From Bryobacteraceae bacterium (GTDB taxonomy: Bacteria; Acidobacteriota; Terriglobia; Bryobacterales; Bryobacteraceae), in NCBI GenBank assembly GCA_025980435.1, contig JAICXK010000012.1, forward strand, positions 1-42,361: DNA of 42,361 bases, read 5' to 3'. How positions within the stretch are numbered: the stretch's first letter is position 1; each line of letters begins with the position of its first letter. Position numbers and translations under genes: made by a program. This document shows positions 23,462 through 32,382 of the stretch, piece after piece. Below the pieces are notes generated by a model. That model worked only from the letters and a program-made list of their open reading frames with translations. It was not told the DNA's origin and did no database searches.

Positions 23462-25178
23462 GCCAAACGACCATGGCCCGTTTGAAAGGCGGAATCTTAG
23501 CCACCAATTTGCCGCCCGTTCGTTCGACGGGAACCTCGGAAACCGTGCTAAGAAACGGCAGCATATGGACGCGGGAGCCGGCGTCCGCTGGAAACTCAAC
23601 AGTGGCGCCGCTTTCGACACTGCCGAAATTATCCAGAAAGGCATGGATCTTGCCGTTAACTCTGGCGATCTGGGCGATCGTGAGGGGAGGCGCGGAAACC
23701 GCTACTTTTTGTGGTGACACTGCCGGAACAGAGCCGTTAGCCGCAGCAAGATACAACTGAAAATGCCGGGGCGACTGCGAGCGCAGAGTCGCCATTTCCC
23801 TGTCGGCGATCTGTTGCGAAGCGGGAACGATGAGCACGCGGCCACGAAAGCTCGAGAGAGTCCGTGGCGTTACAATCTGAAATTCGCGATGCGATGCCAG
23901 CAGGAGATTCATCGTGCCTTTGAACGATTTCATGAACTCCTTCGGATAATAGTCACGAGTCTGCGGGGAAAAGTAGACCCCGATCGGGTCCACCGGCGTG
24001 CGGGGATCGTAAAAAATATGCTCATACTGCTTGATCCAGCCGAAAACTTCCCTACGTGTTTGTATGTCGTTTGACCCCGACATGACGTGGCCCTTCGCAT
24101 CCCACGAGTTCGCGCCCGCGGTTAGCTGCGCCGCAAAGAGCGTTTTCATAGCGGCGGGAATGCTCACGCCCTTTTCGCCATCCCAGGAATAATTCAACAT
24201 CCAGGTCGGTTTGTCTCCTGCAAAGGCCCGGAACGCGAACATCCCGATCATCTGGTCGAACCAATCGGAGGGTGACTTCGCTGCGGCCATCGAATCGGCC
24301 ATGCCGTGGTATTCGTGCGCGACGGCGTCAACCACGGTATAGAGTTGGTACACGTCGGCGCCCACGCGCGCGACCGGCTCCTCGATTCCCGGATAGATCT
24401 CGGCAATCGTAATGCAGCGGGGGTTCGCCGCCTTCACATTGGAGTCGATCTCTTTCATGAAATCAGTAATGGCCCGTATGCGGAAATCGATCCAGCGTCG
24501 GAAATGCGGATCGGAGATGTCGCCGATCCGGACGTCGTGGCGAGCATCCAGGCCCGTTTCGCGTCGAAACGCGGCAACGGTGTAGTCGTCGAAACTCGCC
24601 CAGCTCTTCTCCCAACCTGTGAAGTGCGTCATCCAGTACGGGATGTCCACATAAACGCCGTCGATACCGGTTGCGGCAATCTGGCGGACGAGGTTCATGT
24701 ACCGCTTGCGCCATTCGGGAGCGAACGGCGAAATCCAGACATCCTCGTCGCCGTGTTTGATCCAGAAGGCAGTACCGCCGCCGAACACCGCCGGAGTTCC
24801 GTCCAGTTTCCGCTGCACCCAATCCGGGTGGTCTTTGAAAAAAGAATGCGGAACATTCGCCGCATTCGCGGTGATGCATTCAAGTCCGGCGATGTAGACG
24901 AACGCCTTGTTGCCTGCACGATGTGCAGCGGCGGCAACCTTACGGATGGCCGCTAGCTTGGCCGAAGGATCCAGGAAGCTTTCGTAGCGGCCAGGAATGT
25001 CGTTGTCCACCTCGATGCCGAATACGTTACTGCTTTCCGACTCAGCTACGATGGCTGCTGCATTGTCCGCTTGGAGCCCGTGTCCGGCAATGCGGACGTA
25101 GTGAGCCCAACTCTGGGCCGCCATGGCTGCCTGCGCGGCGAGGAAGCCAGCGGCCAGGAAAGTGAGACGGAGCCGCAT
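23454..25178 (-). CDS. Secreted TIM-barrel glycosidase-like protein
   Basis: The 574-residue protein has a Sec signal (RLRLTFLAAGFLAAQAAMAA). The barrel region (about 25-380) reads like hypothetical glycosidases (GHL10/DUF4015-like): SNVFGIEVDNDIPGRYES, HRAGNKAFVYIAG, TGIDGVYVDIPYWMTHFTGW, RCITIAEIYPGIEEPVAR, and WMLNYSWDG. D in GVYVDIPY and E in IAEIYPG are candidate catalytic acids by barrel position (inference). A beta-rich C-terminal domain follows. The ATG at 25178 lies just past the receptor's stop (TAGAATG); an in-frame TTG at 25190 is the alternative. It is co-directional with the TonB-dependent receptor, so it may act on the glycan that receptor binds. Confidence 0.68.
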   Translation of the reverse strand: MRLRLTFLAAGFLAAQAAMAAQSWAHYVRIAGHGLQADNAAAIVAESESSNVFGIEVDNDIPGRYESFLDPSAKLAAIRKVAAAAHRAGNKAFVYIAGLECITANAANVPHSFFKDHPDWVQRKLDGTPAVFGGGTAFWIKHGDEDVWISPFAPEWRKRYMNLVRQIAATGIDGVYVDIPYWMTHFTGWEKSWASFDDYTVAAFRRETGLDARHDVRIGDISDPHFRRWIDFRIRAITDFMKEIDSNVKAANPRCITIAEIYPGIEEPVARVGADVYQLYTVVDAVAHEYHGMADSMAAAKSPSDWFDQMIGMFAFRAFAGDKPTWMLNYSWDGEKGVSIPAAMKTLFAAQLTAGANSWDAKGHVMSGSNDIQTRREVFGWIKQYEHIFYDPRTPVDPIGVYFSPQTRDYYPKEFMKSFKGTMNLLLASHREFQIVTPRTLSSFRGRVLIVPASQQIADREMATLRSQSPRHFQLYLAAANGSVPAVSPQKVAVSAPPLTIAQIARVNGKIHAFLDNFGSVESGATVEFPADAGSRVHMLPFLSTVSEVPVERTGGKLVAKIPPFKRAMVVWRD

Positions 25179-25179
25179 T

Positions 25180-28100
25180 CTAGAATTCAACCCGCGCCAC
25201 TACCTGGATCCGCCGTGGCGTGAACCCGCCCGCGAGTGTAGCAACGTTGCCGAATAACGGATCTCCATACGCGATGTTGGGCAGCCCGAAACGAGTGCTG
25301 TTGAACACATTAAATGCTTCAAAACGCACCTGCAATACAAGCGGTTCGCGTATGCTGAACTGTTTCCGCATCGCTGCGTCCATGGTCCGGATGCCGTCCA
25401 CGCGGAGATTCGAAAAATAGCGCGGGGCGTTGCCCAATTGTTGATCGCCCGGATCGGCAAAGCAGGTGACATTGAAATAAGGAGCGCCAGTGGCGGCCGC
25501 CGTGTGATAGCTGATCCCGCTCGCGGGATTCGGGCAAGTCACGTTCGGGCGCTGGTTGCCGTCAGCCAGGCGTGGAATGCTCATACCGATCGGGATCGGC
25601 TGGCCCGATTGGATAGTGAACGTTGAGGACACGGACCATCCTCCGATGACCGCGTCGATCCAGCGGTTCATGTTGCGCCCGACCACGAGCCCTCGTCCGA
25701 CGGGCACCGCGGCGGTAAAGATGCCGGTCAGCCGCTGCGGCGTGTCATTGGCGCTCACGCCGTACTCGCCCTTTAAGCGATCCAACGCCTGGGGTGCTCC
25801 GTAGGTGTAGTAGCCGATCCAGCTGTTTGCGCCGGAGGAGCTGTCGTCCGTGTTGCGCGAGAACGTGTAGTTTCCCTGAAAGGTAAAGTATTTCCCGGCA
25901 TTCTTCTCGAAACGTAACTGGAGGGAATCGTAACGCGAATTGGCGGCGAGTTTCGGAAGGCCGTCGAATTCTCCATCGAATTGCGGATATGGCCGCAGGA
26001 GATTTAGCAACGGGATGGTGGAGCTGTTATAGATAGAATCCGGCTCATGAAAAATCGCCTTTGGCCCCGCAAACAGCGGCTGAAACGGATTTGGCACCAG
26101 TGAAGAAAGATCGTCGCTCGTGAGCTGGCTGCGTATATCGGTGGAAATGAAATTGCGGTTACGCGTGAAACCCCAACTGCCCCATGGCAGATGCGTGCTC
26201 CGGTTGGCGGAATAATCTGCCGCGACCACGATATTGCCGGGAAGAGAATGTTCAATTCCCACGCTCCACTGATAAATCTCCGCGTTTCGGTCATCCTCAT
26301 AGCTCAAGTCGCTTGGATTCGAAAAACCCCACAGCGCGAGCGGCCCGTATCTTGTGCCTTGTGCGGCAGGAAGCCCCGTCGGAAACGGATTGGCCAGGCT
26401 CGCGTACTGGGTCTGATAACCGTCCAGCGAGAAGCGAATCGGCTCAGACTTCGAGAAAGCCGGACCGGCGTATTGAAAGTTCGTTGCGATGTTGTTGCCG
26501 TAGTAGACGCCGCCTCCGGCGCGAATTACGGTTTTCGGCGTCAATGCGAATGCAACTCCCAGCCGCGGAGCGAAATTGTTCAGATCGAGAGGAATCGATC
26601 GCAGCGACGAATTAGGAAAAATGGTCGTGCCTGGCAGCGGACCCGAAGTCAGCGGCAAGCCCGGAACCGTGATGCCGCTGTTGCCTGTGAAATCGGAAAA
26701 CTGAACGCGGTTGTATCGCTCGGTGTATGGATTGCTCCATTCATAGCGCAGGCCGATATTCAGCGTCAGCCTCGGGCTGATCTTCCAGTCATCCTGGATA
26801 TAAAAGGCCGTTTCGGTGGACTTGTCTGCGACTCTCGGGCGAACCGTAATATACGAATTGTTATCGCCATAACCGGTCAGCAATCCCGCGATTGGATTGC
26901 CCTGGGTGATGTCCCCCGCCAAAGGATCGTTCGCCGTAGTGATTTGCGAAAAACCGAACGTGCCTGTAGCGGAGTCCGGCTGCCAGAAGTTGTTGTAGAA
27001 GAGGCGCTGTTCCGCGCCCGCCTTAATCGAGTGGGGGCCGCGGACCCAGTTGATCGATCCGGCGTATGTGAGTAACGTGTGCGCGAAGTCCGTATCGACG
27101 CAGCACTGCGTGTAGAGGCCCGTGTAAGGCCCATCATCCATGTCGATCATCGGCATGCGGTTCAGGCCGTTGGCCGCGAGTACGGACGGGAAGCCTGCGG
27201 ATTGCAAAGTCGGATAATTCGTGAACCCGGGCGCGGACACGCGGTCGAGCCCGGCGCGGAGATCCATCAAAAGATTTGGCTTCATGGTCCAGACATAGTC
27301 GATCGCGGCGTTATGAACCACCGTTTTGTAGTTTGTTCCGTCATTGAAATCGCCGCTGCCGAGAACGGTCGGCGTGGTTGAGTCATTTCCCAGATGGCTG
27401 TACCGCACCGAGAAACGCTGATTGGCAGTGATCTGATGATCCACCTTGGCATCCAGCTGATATCCGTGAACAGCGCTGAGCACATTCGTCCGAAAATTAT
27501 TTGTCTGGAGCAGCGGGTCTCCCGGCAGATTCGGCGCGGGATAGAGAGCGGCAACCGCTGCGCCAATCGGGCTGATCTGCGAGGCGGGAATAATATTGCC
27601 TTGGAACGGAGTGCGCGACCCGGGCGGCCCGGAAAGCGGGTCGAAAATGATGTTCGGCACCGGGTCGCCATTTTCGTCCGCGTAATACGCTTGTGAAAAG
27701 TCTCCCGCGCGCTCGGCGAGCGTCGGAACCGTGGTCGCTATCTGCACGGGCGACGAATCCGTCAATCGTTCCAGATCGAATAAGAAGAACGTCTTCTCCT
27801 TCTTAATAGGCCCGCTCAGCATGCCGCCATACTGATTGTGCCGGTGAGCGGGGCGGGGAAGCCCGGCGGCATTACTGAAGAAATCGTTCGCATCCAGGCC
27901 GGAACGTTGTGCAAACCACCATCCGCTCCCGTGAAACCGGTTACCGCCTTGTTTCATGAGTACGTTGATCACCGTGCCGCCATTATTCCCGAACTCTGCG
28001 GAGAAGCTGTTGTTTTCAACTTTGAACTCCTGAATGACTTCGACGGAAGGCTGATAGTAGACGTTTGTATTGGCGCCTTCGCCCTGTTCGGGAGCGCTGG

Positions 28101-28704
28101 TGAGTGCTCCGTCTAATCGCACTTCGGCGCTTGCGTTCCGCTGGCCGTTCGAAATGAAATTGGTTCCAGACGGGTAATTGTCCGCGATTCCCGAGCCCGC
28201 CGATTCGGTTACTCCGCCGGCAAGAAAAACGAGCCCGAAATAGCTGCGCCCGTAGAGCGGAATGTTGCGCGTCGAAGCGCCGGAGATAGTGGTACCAATC
28301 GCCGCATTTCCTGTGTCCAGCAGCGGAGCCGCCTCATTTACTTCGACCGAGGAAGTGACCGTGCCGATCTCGAGTCCTACATTCACGACGCTCTTTTGGC
28401 TGACAGAGAGAACCAGGTTTCTCGCCTCGTAGCGTCGGAATCCGGTCTTTTCCACTTGCAGGTTAAACGTGCCAGGCCGCAGCCCGTTGAAGGTATATCC
28501 GCCGCCCGTGTCGGTCGTTTGGACGATTGGAATGTTCGTGGCAACATCGGTTAGCGTGACGGTCGCACCGGGGACCACTCCCCCGGCCGGATCCGTTACG
28601 GTCCCCCGCATCTGCGCCTCGTAACCGGCTTGCGCAAACGCTGCTTGTGCAAGCAAAAACGGAATGAGAAGTACCGGAATAGCAATCCGATTCAGCACTC
28701 GCAT
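25180..28704 (-). CDS. Oar-like TonB-dependent receptor
   Basis: The 1174-residue outer-membrane protein has a Sec signal (RIAIPVLLIPFLLAQAAFA), an N-terminal carboxypeptidase regulatory-like domain (MRGTVTDPAGGVVPGATVTL, DTGGGYTFNGLRPG), a plug region (VLSVSQKSVVNVGLEIGTVT, IPLYGRSYFGLVFLAGG), a YNR/DxxxxF-type beta-barrel and a terminal Phe (VVARVEF). This architecture is the very large Oar-like family that is expanded in Acidobacteriota, and probably takes up oligosaccharides, peptides or exports proteins. Ligand cannot be told. It is followed directly by a secreted glycosidase gene, and the 109-base gap to the DUF4019 gene holds its promoter. Confidence 0.93.
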   Translation of the reverse strand: MRVLNRIAIPVLLIPFLLAQAAFAQAGYEAQMRGTVTDPAGGVVPGATVTLTDVATNIPIVQTTDTGGGYTFNGLRPGTFNLQVEKTGFRRYEARNLVLSVSQKSVVNVGLEIGTVTSSVEVNEAAPLLDTGNAAIGTTISGASTRNIPLYGRSYFGLVFLAGGVTESAGSGIADNYPSGTNFISNGQRNASAEVRLDGALTSAPEQGEGANTNVYYQPSVEVIQEFKVENNSFSAEFGNNGGTVINVLMKQGGNRFHGSGWWFAQRSGLDANDFFSNAAGLPRPAHRHNQYGGMLSGPIKKEKTFFLFDLERLTDSSPVQIATTVPTLAERAGDFSQAYYADENGDPVPNIIFDPLSGPPGSRTPFQGNIIPASQISPIGAAVAALYPAPNLPGDPLLQTNNFRTNVLSAVHGYQLDAKVDHQITANQRFSVRYSHLGNDSTTPTVLGSGDFNDGTNYKTVVHNAAIDYVWTMKPNLLMDLRAGLDRVSAPGFTNYPTLQSAGFPSVLAANGLNRMPMIDMDDGPYTGLYTQCCVDTDFAHTLLTYAGSINWVRGPHSIKAGAEQRLFYNNFWQPDSATGTFGFSQITTANDPLAGDITQGNPIAGLLTGYGDNNSYITVRPRVADKSTETAFYIQDDWKISPRLTLNIGLRYEWSNPYTERYNRVQFSDFTGNSGITVPGLPLTSGPLPGTTIFPNSSLRSIPLDLNNFAPRLGVAFALTPKTVIRAGGGVYYGNNIATNFQYAGPAFSKSEPIRFSLDGYQTQYASLANPFPTGLPAAQGTRYGPLALWGFSNPSDLSYEDDRNAEIYQWSVGIEHSLPGNIVVAADYSANRSTHLPWGSWGFTRNRNFISTDIRSQLTSDDLSSLVPNPFQPLFAGPKAIFHEPDSIYNSSTIPLLNLLRPYPQFDGEFDGLPKLAANSRYDSLQLRFEKNAGKYFTFQGNYTFSRNTDDSSSGANSWIGYYTYGAPQALDRLKGEYGVSANDTPQRLTGIFTAAVPVGRGLVVGRNMNRWIDAVIGGWSVSSTFTIQSGQPIPIGMSIPRLADGNQRPNVTCPNPASGISYHTAAATGAPYFNVTCFADPGDQQLGNAPRYFSNLRVDGIRTMDAAMRKQFSIREPLVLQVRFEAFNVFNSTRFGLPNIAYGDPLFGNVATLAGGFTPRRIQVVARVEF

Positions 28705-28813
28705 GAGAACCTACCCCTGGCTGAGTCTAAGAAGGAAGCGCCGCCGTGTCAAATGTTTTTTGAAGTTCAGGCCTCCCGGCGGGCTGTCCGGAATCAATTA
28801 CCATGTCAGTGTC

Positions 28814-29248
28814 ATGACTTTCCGCGATATACGCGCACGCTGCCTTGTTGGTGCCCTGCTGCTGGCGTTGCCGTTGTTGTGTTCCGCCCAGGAGAAGCCG
28901 GAGAAGGCCGCCGAGAAGTCGGCTGAGCAATGGCTCGCTCTGGTCGATGCCGGCAAGTATGGCGAAAGCTGGGATCAAGCTTCCGAGTTCTTCAAATCCG
29001 CCGTTACAAAGGACGCCTGGAATCAGCAGGTCGCGTCGGCGCGTAGCCAAACCGGCAAATTCAAATCGCGCACGCTGAAGAGCTCGCAATATTCCGAATC
29101 TCTGCCGAACGCGCCCGCCGGGAAATACGTCGTGATCCAGTACGACTCGTCCTTTGCTACCGGCCCGTGGATTGAGACTGCCGTCATGATGCAGCAGAAG
29201 GACGGTAGCTGGAAAACCTCCGGCTATTTTGTGAAACCCGCCAAATAG
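28814..29248 (+). CDS. DUF4019-family secreted protein
   Basis: The 144-residue protein has a Sec signal (LVGALLLALPLLCSAQ), then a DUF4019 domain: AAEKSAEQWLALVDAGKYGE and SWDQASEFFKSAVTKDAWNQ, the VASARSQTGKFKSR block, YVVIQYDSSFA and the closing DGSWKTSGYFVKP. The fold is NTF2-like in related proteins; function is unknown. The start at 28814 is chosen because the signal peptide follows it; the frame is open from 28664. It is two bases before the phosphatase gene, and both are likely co-transcribed. Confidence 0.82.
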   Translation: MTFRDIRARCLVGALLLALPLLCSAQEKPEKAAEKSAEQWLALVDAGKYGESWDQASEFFKSAVTKDAWNQQVASARSQTGKFKSRTLKSSQYSESLPNAPAGKYVVIQYDSSFATGPWIETAVMMQQKDGSWKTSGYFVKPAK

Positions 29249-29250
29249 CG

Positions 29251-30381
29251 GTGAAACGGGACAAGCGCACCTTCTGGAGATCGCTGCCGCGAGCTTCGCT
29301 TTTCAAGCTATCGCTGGCTGTCTTTTTTACTTTTGCTTCGGTCGGCTTTATTGTCGATCTGTTCCATCCCGATAGCGATCCGCTCTCTTCGCTTATCATC
29401 TGGGCAATTTTCGACGGGATTTGCGCCGTAGCGTTTCTGTTGGTGGGCACGCGCCGTCCGGGACGGCTGGTCATTCTTGTTCCCGCTGTGATTGCCGGAG
29501 TAGTGATCCTCTTCTTCTTCCTGCCCTCGTATAAAGGAATGCCGTCGCTGACGGATGTGTTGCGCCGCCGCCTCATCCTGGACGCCGCTCTTATCCTGAG
29601 CCTGCTTTACGTAGGTTACAGCCTGTTCCTGATATTTATCGAAACCGAGGGTTTCCGGCATCTGCGCAATCAAGCCGAAGTGGAGTTGGCCGAACGGCTG
29701 CAAACGACTCTGGTTCCGCCGCTTTCGCTGCGGACAGCATGGCTGGAAGTGGAGGCGCGCTCTATCCCGAGTAGCGAAATGGGCGGTGATCTCGCGGATG
29801 CGCTGGAATCGGGCAACTCAGTGACTTGTTACGTCGTGGACGTTTCAGGACACGGGATTGCGGCCGGGGTGCTCATGGGAATGGTGAAGGTTGCGGTCCG
29901 TATGGCTCTGGCCCGCGGCGAATGCCTGGACGGTGTTCTGCGATCGCTCCACAACGTCCTGCCGGGTGTAAAGGAGCCGAGCGCCTATGTCACGGTGGCT
30001 GGCCTGCGGTTTCCCGGGCCAAATATTGTGGAGTATGCAACTGCCGGCCACTTGCCGATTCTGCATTACCGGAGCAGCACACGGACGATCGCGCGGCTGG
30101 CTGTCGAGCAGTTTCCCATCGGCATGTTTCCGGCTGCCGAATATCGTGCGGCAACCGCGGAGTGCGGCCACGAAGATCTTTTCGTAATGCTGACCGACGG
30201 GATCGTCGAAGTTGTGAATGCGCAAGACGAGGAGTTCGGACTGGAACGAGTGGAACATCTGTTCTTGGAGAATGCCGCCCGGCCGCTCGCCGAAATCGCG
30301 GACATGATCATCGGCGCATCGGCCGCACACGGGCGTCAAACGGATGATCAAACGATCCTGTTGGCGAGAATCAGCGTATGA
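29251..30381 (+). CDS. Membrane-anchored SpoIIE-type PP2C phosphatase
   Basis: The 376-residue protein has about four membrane segments in residues 17-130 (KLSLAVFFTFASVGFIVDLF, LIIWAIFDGICAVAFLLV, LVILVPAVIAGVVILFFFLP, and LILDAALILSLLYVGYSLFL), then a short coiled stretch (LRNQAEVELAERLQTTLVPP) and a PP2C/SpoIIE domain: SEMGGDLAD (GGD 178-180, D183), VVDVSGHG (D197), ATAGHLPILHY, LTDGIVEVV and QTDDQTILL. The metal-binding Asps of the family are all present. Such enzymes dephosphorylate anti-anti-sigma factors in partner-switching stress control. No partner kinase or STAS gene is adjacent. Start is GTG 29251, two bases after the DUF4019 stop. Confidence 0.9.
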   Translation: MKRDKRTFWRSLPRASLFKLSLAVFFTFASVGFIVDLFHPDSDPLSSLIIWAIFDGICAVAFLLVGTRRPGRLVILVPAVIAGVVILFFFLPSYKGMPSLTDVLRRRLILDAALILSLLYVGYSLFLIFIETEGFRHLRNQAEVELAERLQTTLVPPLSLRTAWLEVEARSIPSSEMGGDLADALESGNSVTCYVVDVSGHGIAAGVLMGMVKVAVRMALARGECLDGVLRSLHNVLPGVKEPSAYVTVAGLRFPGPNIVEYATAGHLPILHYRSSTRTIARLAVEQFPIGMFPAAEYRAATAECGHEDLFVMLTDGIVEVVNAQDEEFGLERVEHLFLENAARPLAEIADMIIGASAAHGRQTDDQTILLARISV

Positions 30382-30392
30382 GAGGCTTCTAC

Positions 30393-31241
30393 TCAGCGCG
30401 GCTTGGATTTCATCTCTTGCAAAAACCGCAGGCCCTCCACCGCTATATCTCCGGCCGTAGGGGCCAGATCCCGCCAGATGGATGCGGCCGCCGAGAGCGC
30501 GCCGAGTGAGAAACCGAAGCTTTCGATCGTGAGCCAGCCTTCGTAATTCACTTCCCGCAAAGCGCGGAAGACGCCCGGCCAATCGATATGGCCGGTTCCG
30601 GGGATCCCGCGATCGTTTTCACAGGAATGAAAATGCCGGAGGAGCGGCCCCGCTGCGCGGACCGCCATCGCGATATCCTTTTCTTCGATGTTGGCGTGAT
30701 ACGTGTCGAAAAGGATGCCAATGCGTGGATGCCCAATCTCCCGGCAGAGTCGAACGGCATCCGCGGCTGTATTCAAAAAGTACGTCTCGTATCGGTTCAG
30801 GGGTTCTATGGCGAGCGTCACGCCAAGTTCGTCCAGCGTTGGTCCAAGCTGCTGAAAGCACTCCACCGCTCGAGACCATTCATCGGTGCTCCGCCGGTGC
30901 CCGGAGAAGTATCCGACCGGAGAATACAGCGGTCCGGCGATGATTCTGCTTCCCATTTCGGCTGTGGCCACAACGCATGCGCGCAGATGCTCAACTGTCC
31001 TCTTGCGAACCGCCGAATCGTCGCTGATTGTGCTGAATCCCGCGGGTAAAACCGAGCAGATGGTGCACTCCAGGCCATGCTCTTCAATAGCCAGCCGGAT
31101 CTCGGGATCTCGCGTTTGTTCCGGCTGAATCAGCGGAAGTTCGATTCCATCGAAGCCGGCACGCTTGATCGTCGCAAGCAGCGGAATCTGGTCGGGGCCG
31201 AAATGATCGGCCCAGATGAATGTGTTAGCGCCGAACTTCAC
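30393..31241 (-). CDS. Sugar (phosphate) isomerase/epimerase, D-tagatose-3-epimerase-like
   Basis: The 282-residue TIM barrel has the metal set of the xylose-isomerase-like superfamily: E146 (LAIEPLNRYE), D179 (ILFDTYHANIEE), H205 (RHFHSCENDRG) and E240 (WLTIESFG). This form is closest to D-tagatose/D-allulose 3-epimerases and keto-sugar processing enzymes. It would interconvert ketoses or act on 3-keto sugars. It starts at GTG 31241 with GGAGGGA upstream, overlaps the FG-GAP gene by 17 bases, and is the last gene of the GMC operon. No signal peptide: cytoplasmic. Confidence 0.85.
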   Translation of the reverse strand: MKFGANTFIWADHFGPDQIPLLATIKRAGFDGIELPLIQPEQTRDPEIRLAIEEHGLECTICSVLPAGFSTISDDSAVRKRTVEHLRACVVATAEMGSRIIAGPLYSPVGYFSGHRRSTDEWSRAVECFQQLGPTLDELGVTLAIEPLNRYETYFLNTAADAVRLCREIGHPRIGILFDTYHANIEEKDIAMAVRAAGPLLRHFHSCENDRGIPGTGHIDWPGVFRALREVNYEGWLTIESFGFSLGALSAAASIWRDLAPTAGDIAVEGLRFLQEMKSKPR

Positions 31242-32382
31242 GTTTCCCTCCGCTCCTGGTCAGATTTTCGAAAAGAAACAGGCCGGTCTTCCCAGGCGTG
31301 ACGAAATCCGAATCGCCATCGCCATCCAGGTCGGCTATGGGAATTTGCATGCCCCCGCCCGTGCGAGTGCTGTAGTCAATCACGTGCTTCACCCAGGCAA
31401 CCTTTCCATCATCGCCTTTAAGAAACTCGTACCAGTAAACTCCAAGCGGTTCGCGAGCGCCGGGGTCATGCTCGTGCGCCATGTACCGCTTGCCCGTCAG
31501 AAAATCCGGTTTGCCGTCGCGGTTGAGATCGATCATGGTCATTGCATGGCCCTGTGACCACGTATCGTCGATCACGTGTTTCGTCCAGTGGTGATCGGCT
31601 CTCTGTTCCATCCAGAACATGCCGTAATCGTGCGCCGCGGTGGTGACCAGATCATTGCGCCCGTCGCCGTTAATATCAAGCGCGTAGATAAATCCTGTTG
31701 TGCCGAGATCAAATTCAGGGTGCCAGGTCCATTTGCCGGAGCGCGGATCTTGCGGCGCTTCGAACCAACCTTTCGGCGTGATGATGTCCGTGCGCCCGTC
31801 TCCGTTTACGTCGCCCGCGCCTATGCCGTGGCCGTAGCTGGCGTTGCTGACCACATGCTTCATGAATTTGCCGCCGTTCGCCTCAAACCATGCCAGCGGC
31901 GCCTTCGGGTCGCCAAATTCCGGGAGAACCTCCCGCGCCTTGCCATCGTTATCCAGATCCACCAGAAACGCGAACTCTACGGGATAGCCTTCCTGGATAG
32001 AATGCTCCTGCCAGGTTCCCGACTGTCCGGGATTCTGCCACCAGCGAAGCGACTTGCGAAACCAGGAACAGCTCACGATATCCACCCGGCTATCCCCATT
32101 GACGTCGAGGGGCAGATCGCTAAAGTTGTCGATATAACCGTTCGAGTACGGCAACTCCCGAAAGGAATGTTTCTTCCAGTCCGGAGCCTGATACCAGTTC
32201 TCGCCCGAAACAATATCGAGTTTGCCGTCACCATTGACATCGGCGAGCGCGCAGGTTTCACTCGCACCGATATCGATCTCATGTTTTCGAAAAATAATAT
32301 CGCTGGGACGCCGGATTGCCCAGAGCGCGGAGGCCAGCAAGAGAAGTCCCCCCGCGAACAAAACCGTTCTAGATATTTGCAT
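31225..32382 (-). CDS. FG-GAP/VCBS seven-bladed repeat protein
   Basis: The 385-residue protein starts with a membrane anchor or signal (RTVLFAGGLLLLASALWAI), then shows seven FG-GAP calcium loops of the form D-x-N/D-x-D-G, such as ADVNGDGKLDIVSG, LDVNGDSRVDIV, GDVNGDGRTDII, LDINGDGRNDLV, LNRDGKPDFLTG and ADLDGDGDSDFVTPG, indicating an integrin-type beta-propeller. Likely a periplasmic or extracellular binding/scaffold protein. Its start overlaps the GMC stop by one base and its end overlaps the epimerase start by 17, so it belongs to the operon. Confidence 0.85.
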   Translation of the reverse strand: MQISRTVLFAGGLLLLASALWAIRRPSDIIFRKHEIDIGASETCALADVNGDGKLDIVSGENWYQAPDWKKHSFRELPYSNGYIDNFSDLPLDVNGDSRVDIVSCSWFRKSLRWWQNPGQSGTWQEHSIQEGYPVEFAFLVDLDNDGKAREVLPEFGDPKAPLAWFEANGGKFMKHVVSNASYGHGIGAGDVNGDGRTDIITPKGWFEAPQDPRSGKWTWHPEFDLGTTGFIYALDINGDGRNDLVTTAAHDYGMFWMEQRADHHWTKHVIDDTWSQGHAMTMIDLNRDGKPDFLTGKRYMAHEHDPGAREPLGVYWYEFLKGDDGKVAWVKHVIDYSTRTGGGMQIPIADLDGDGDSDFVTPGKTGLFLFENLTRSGGKREVRR

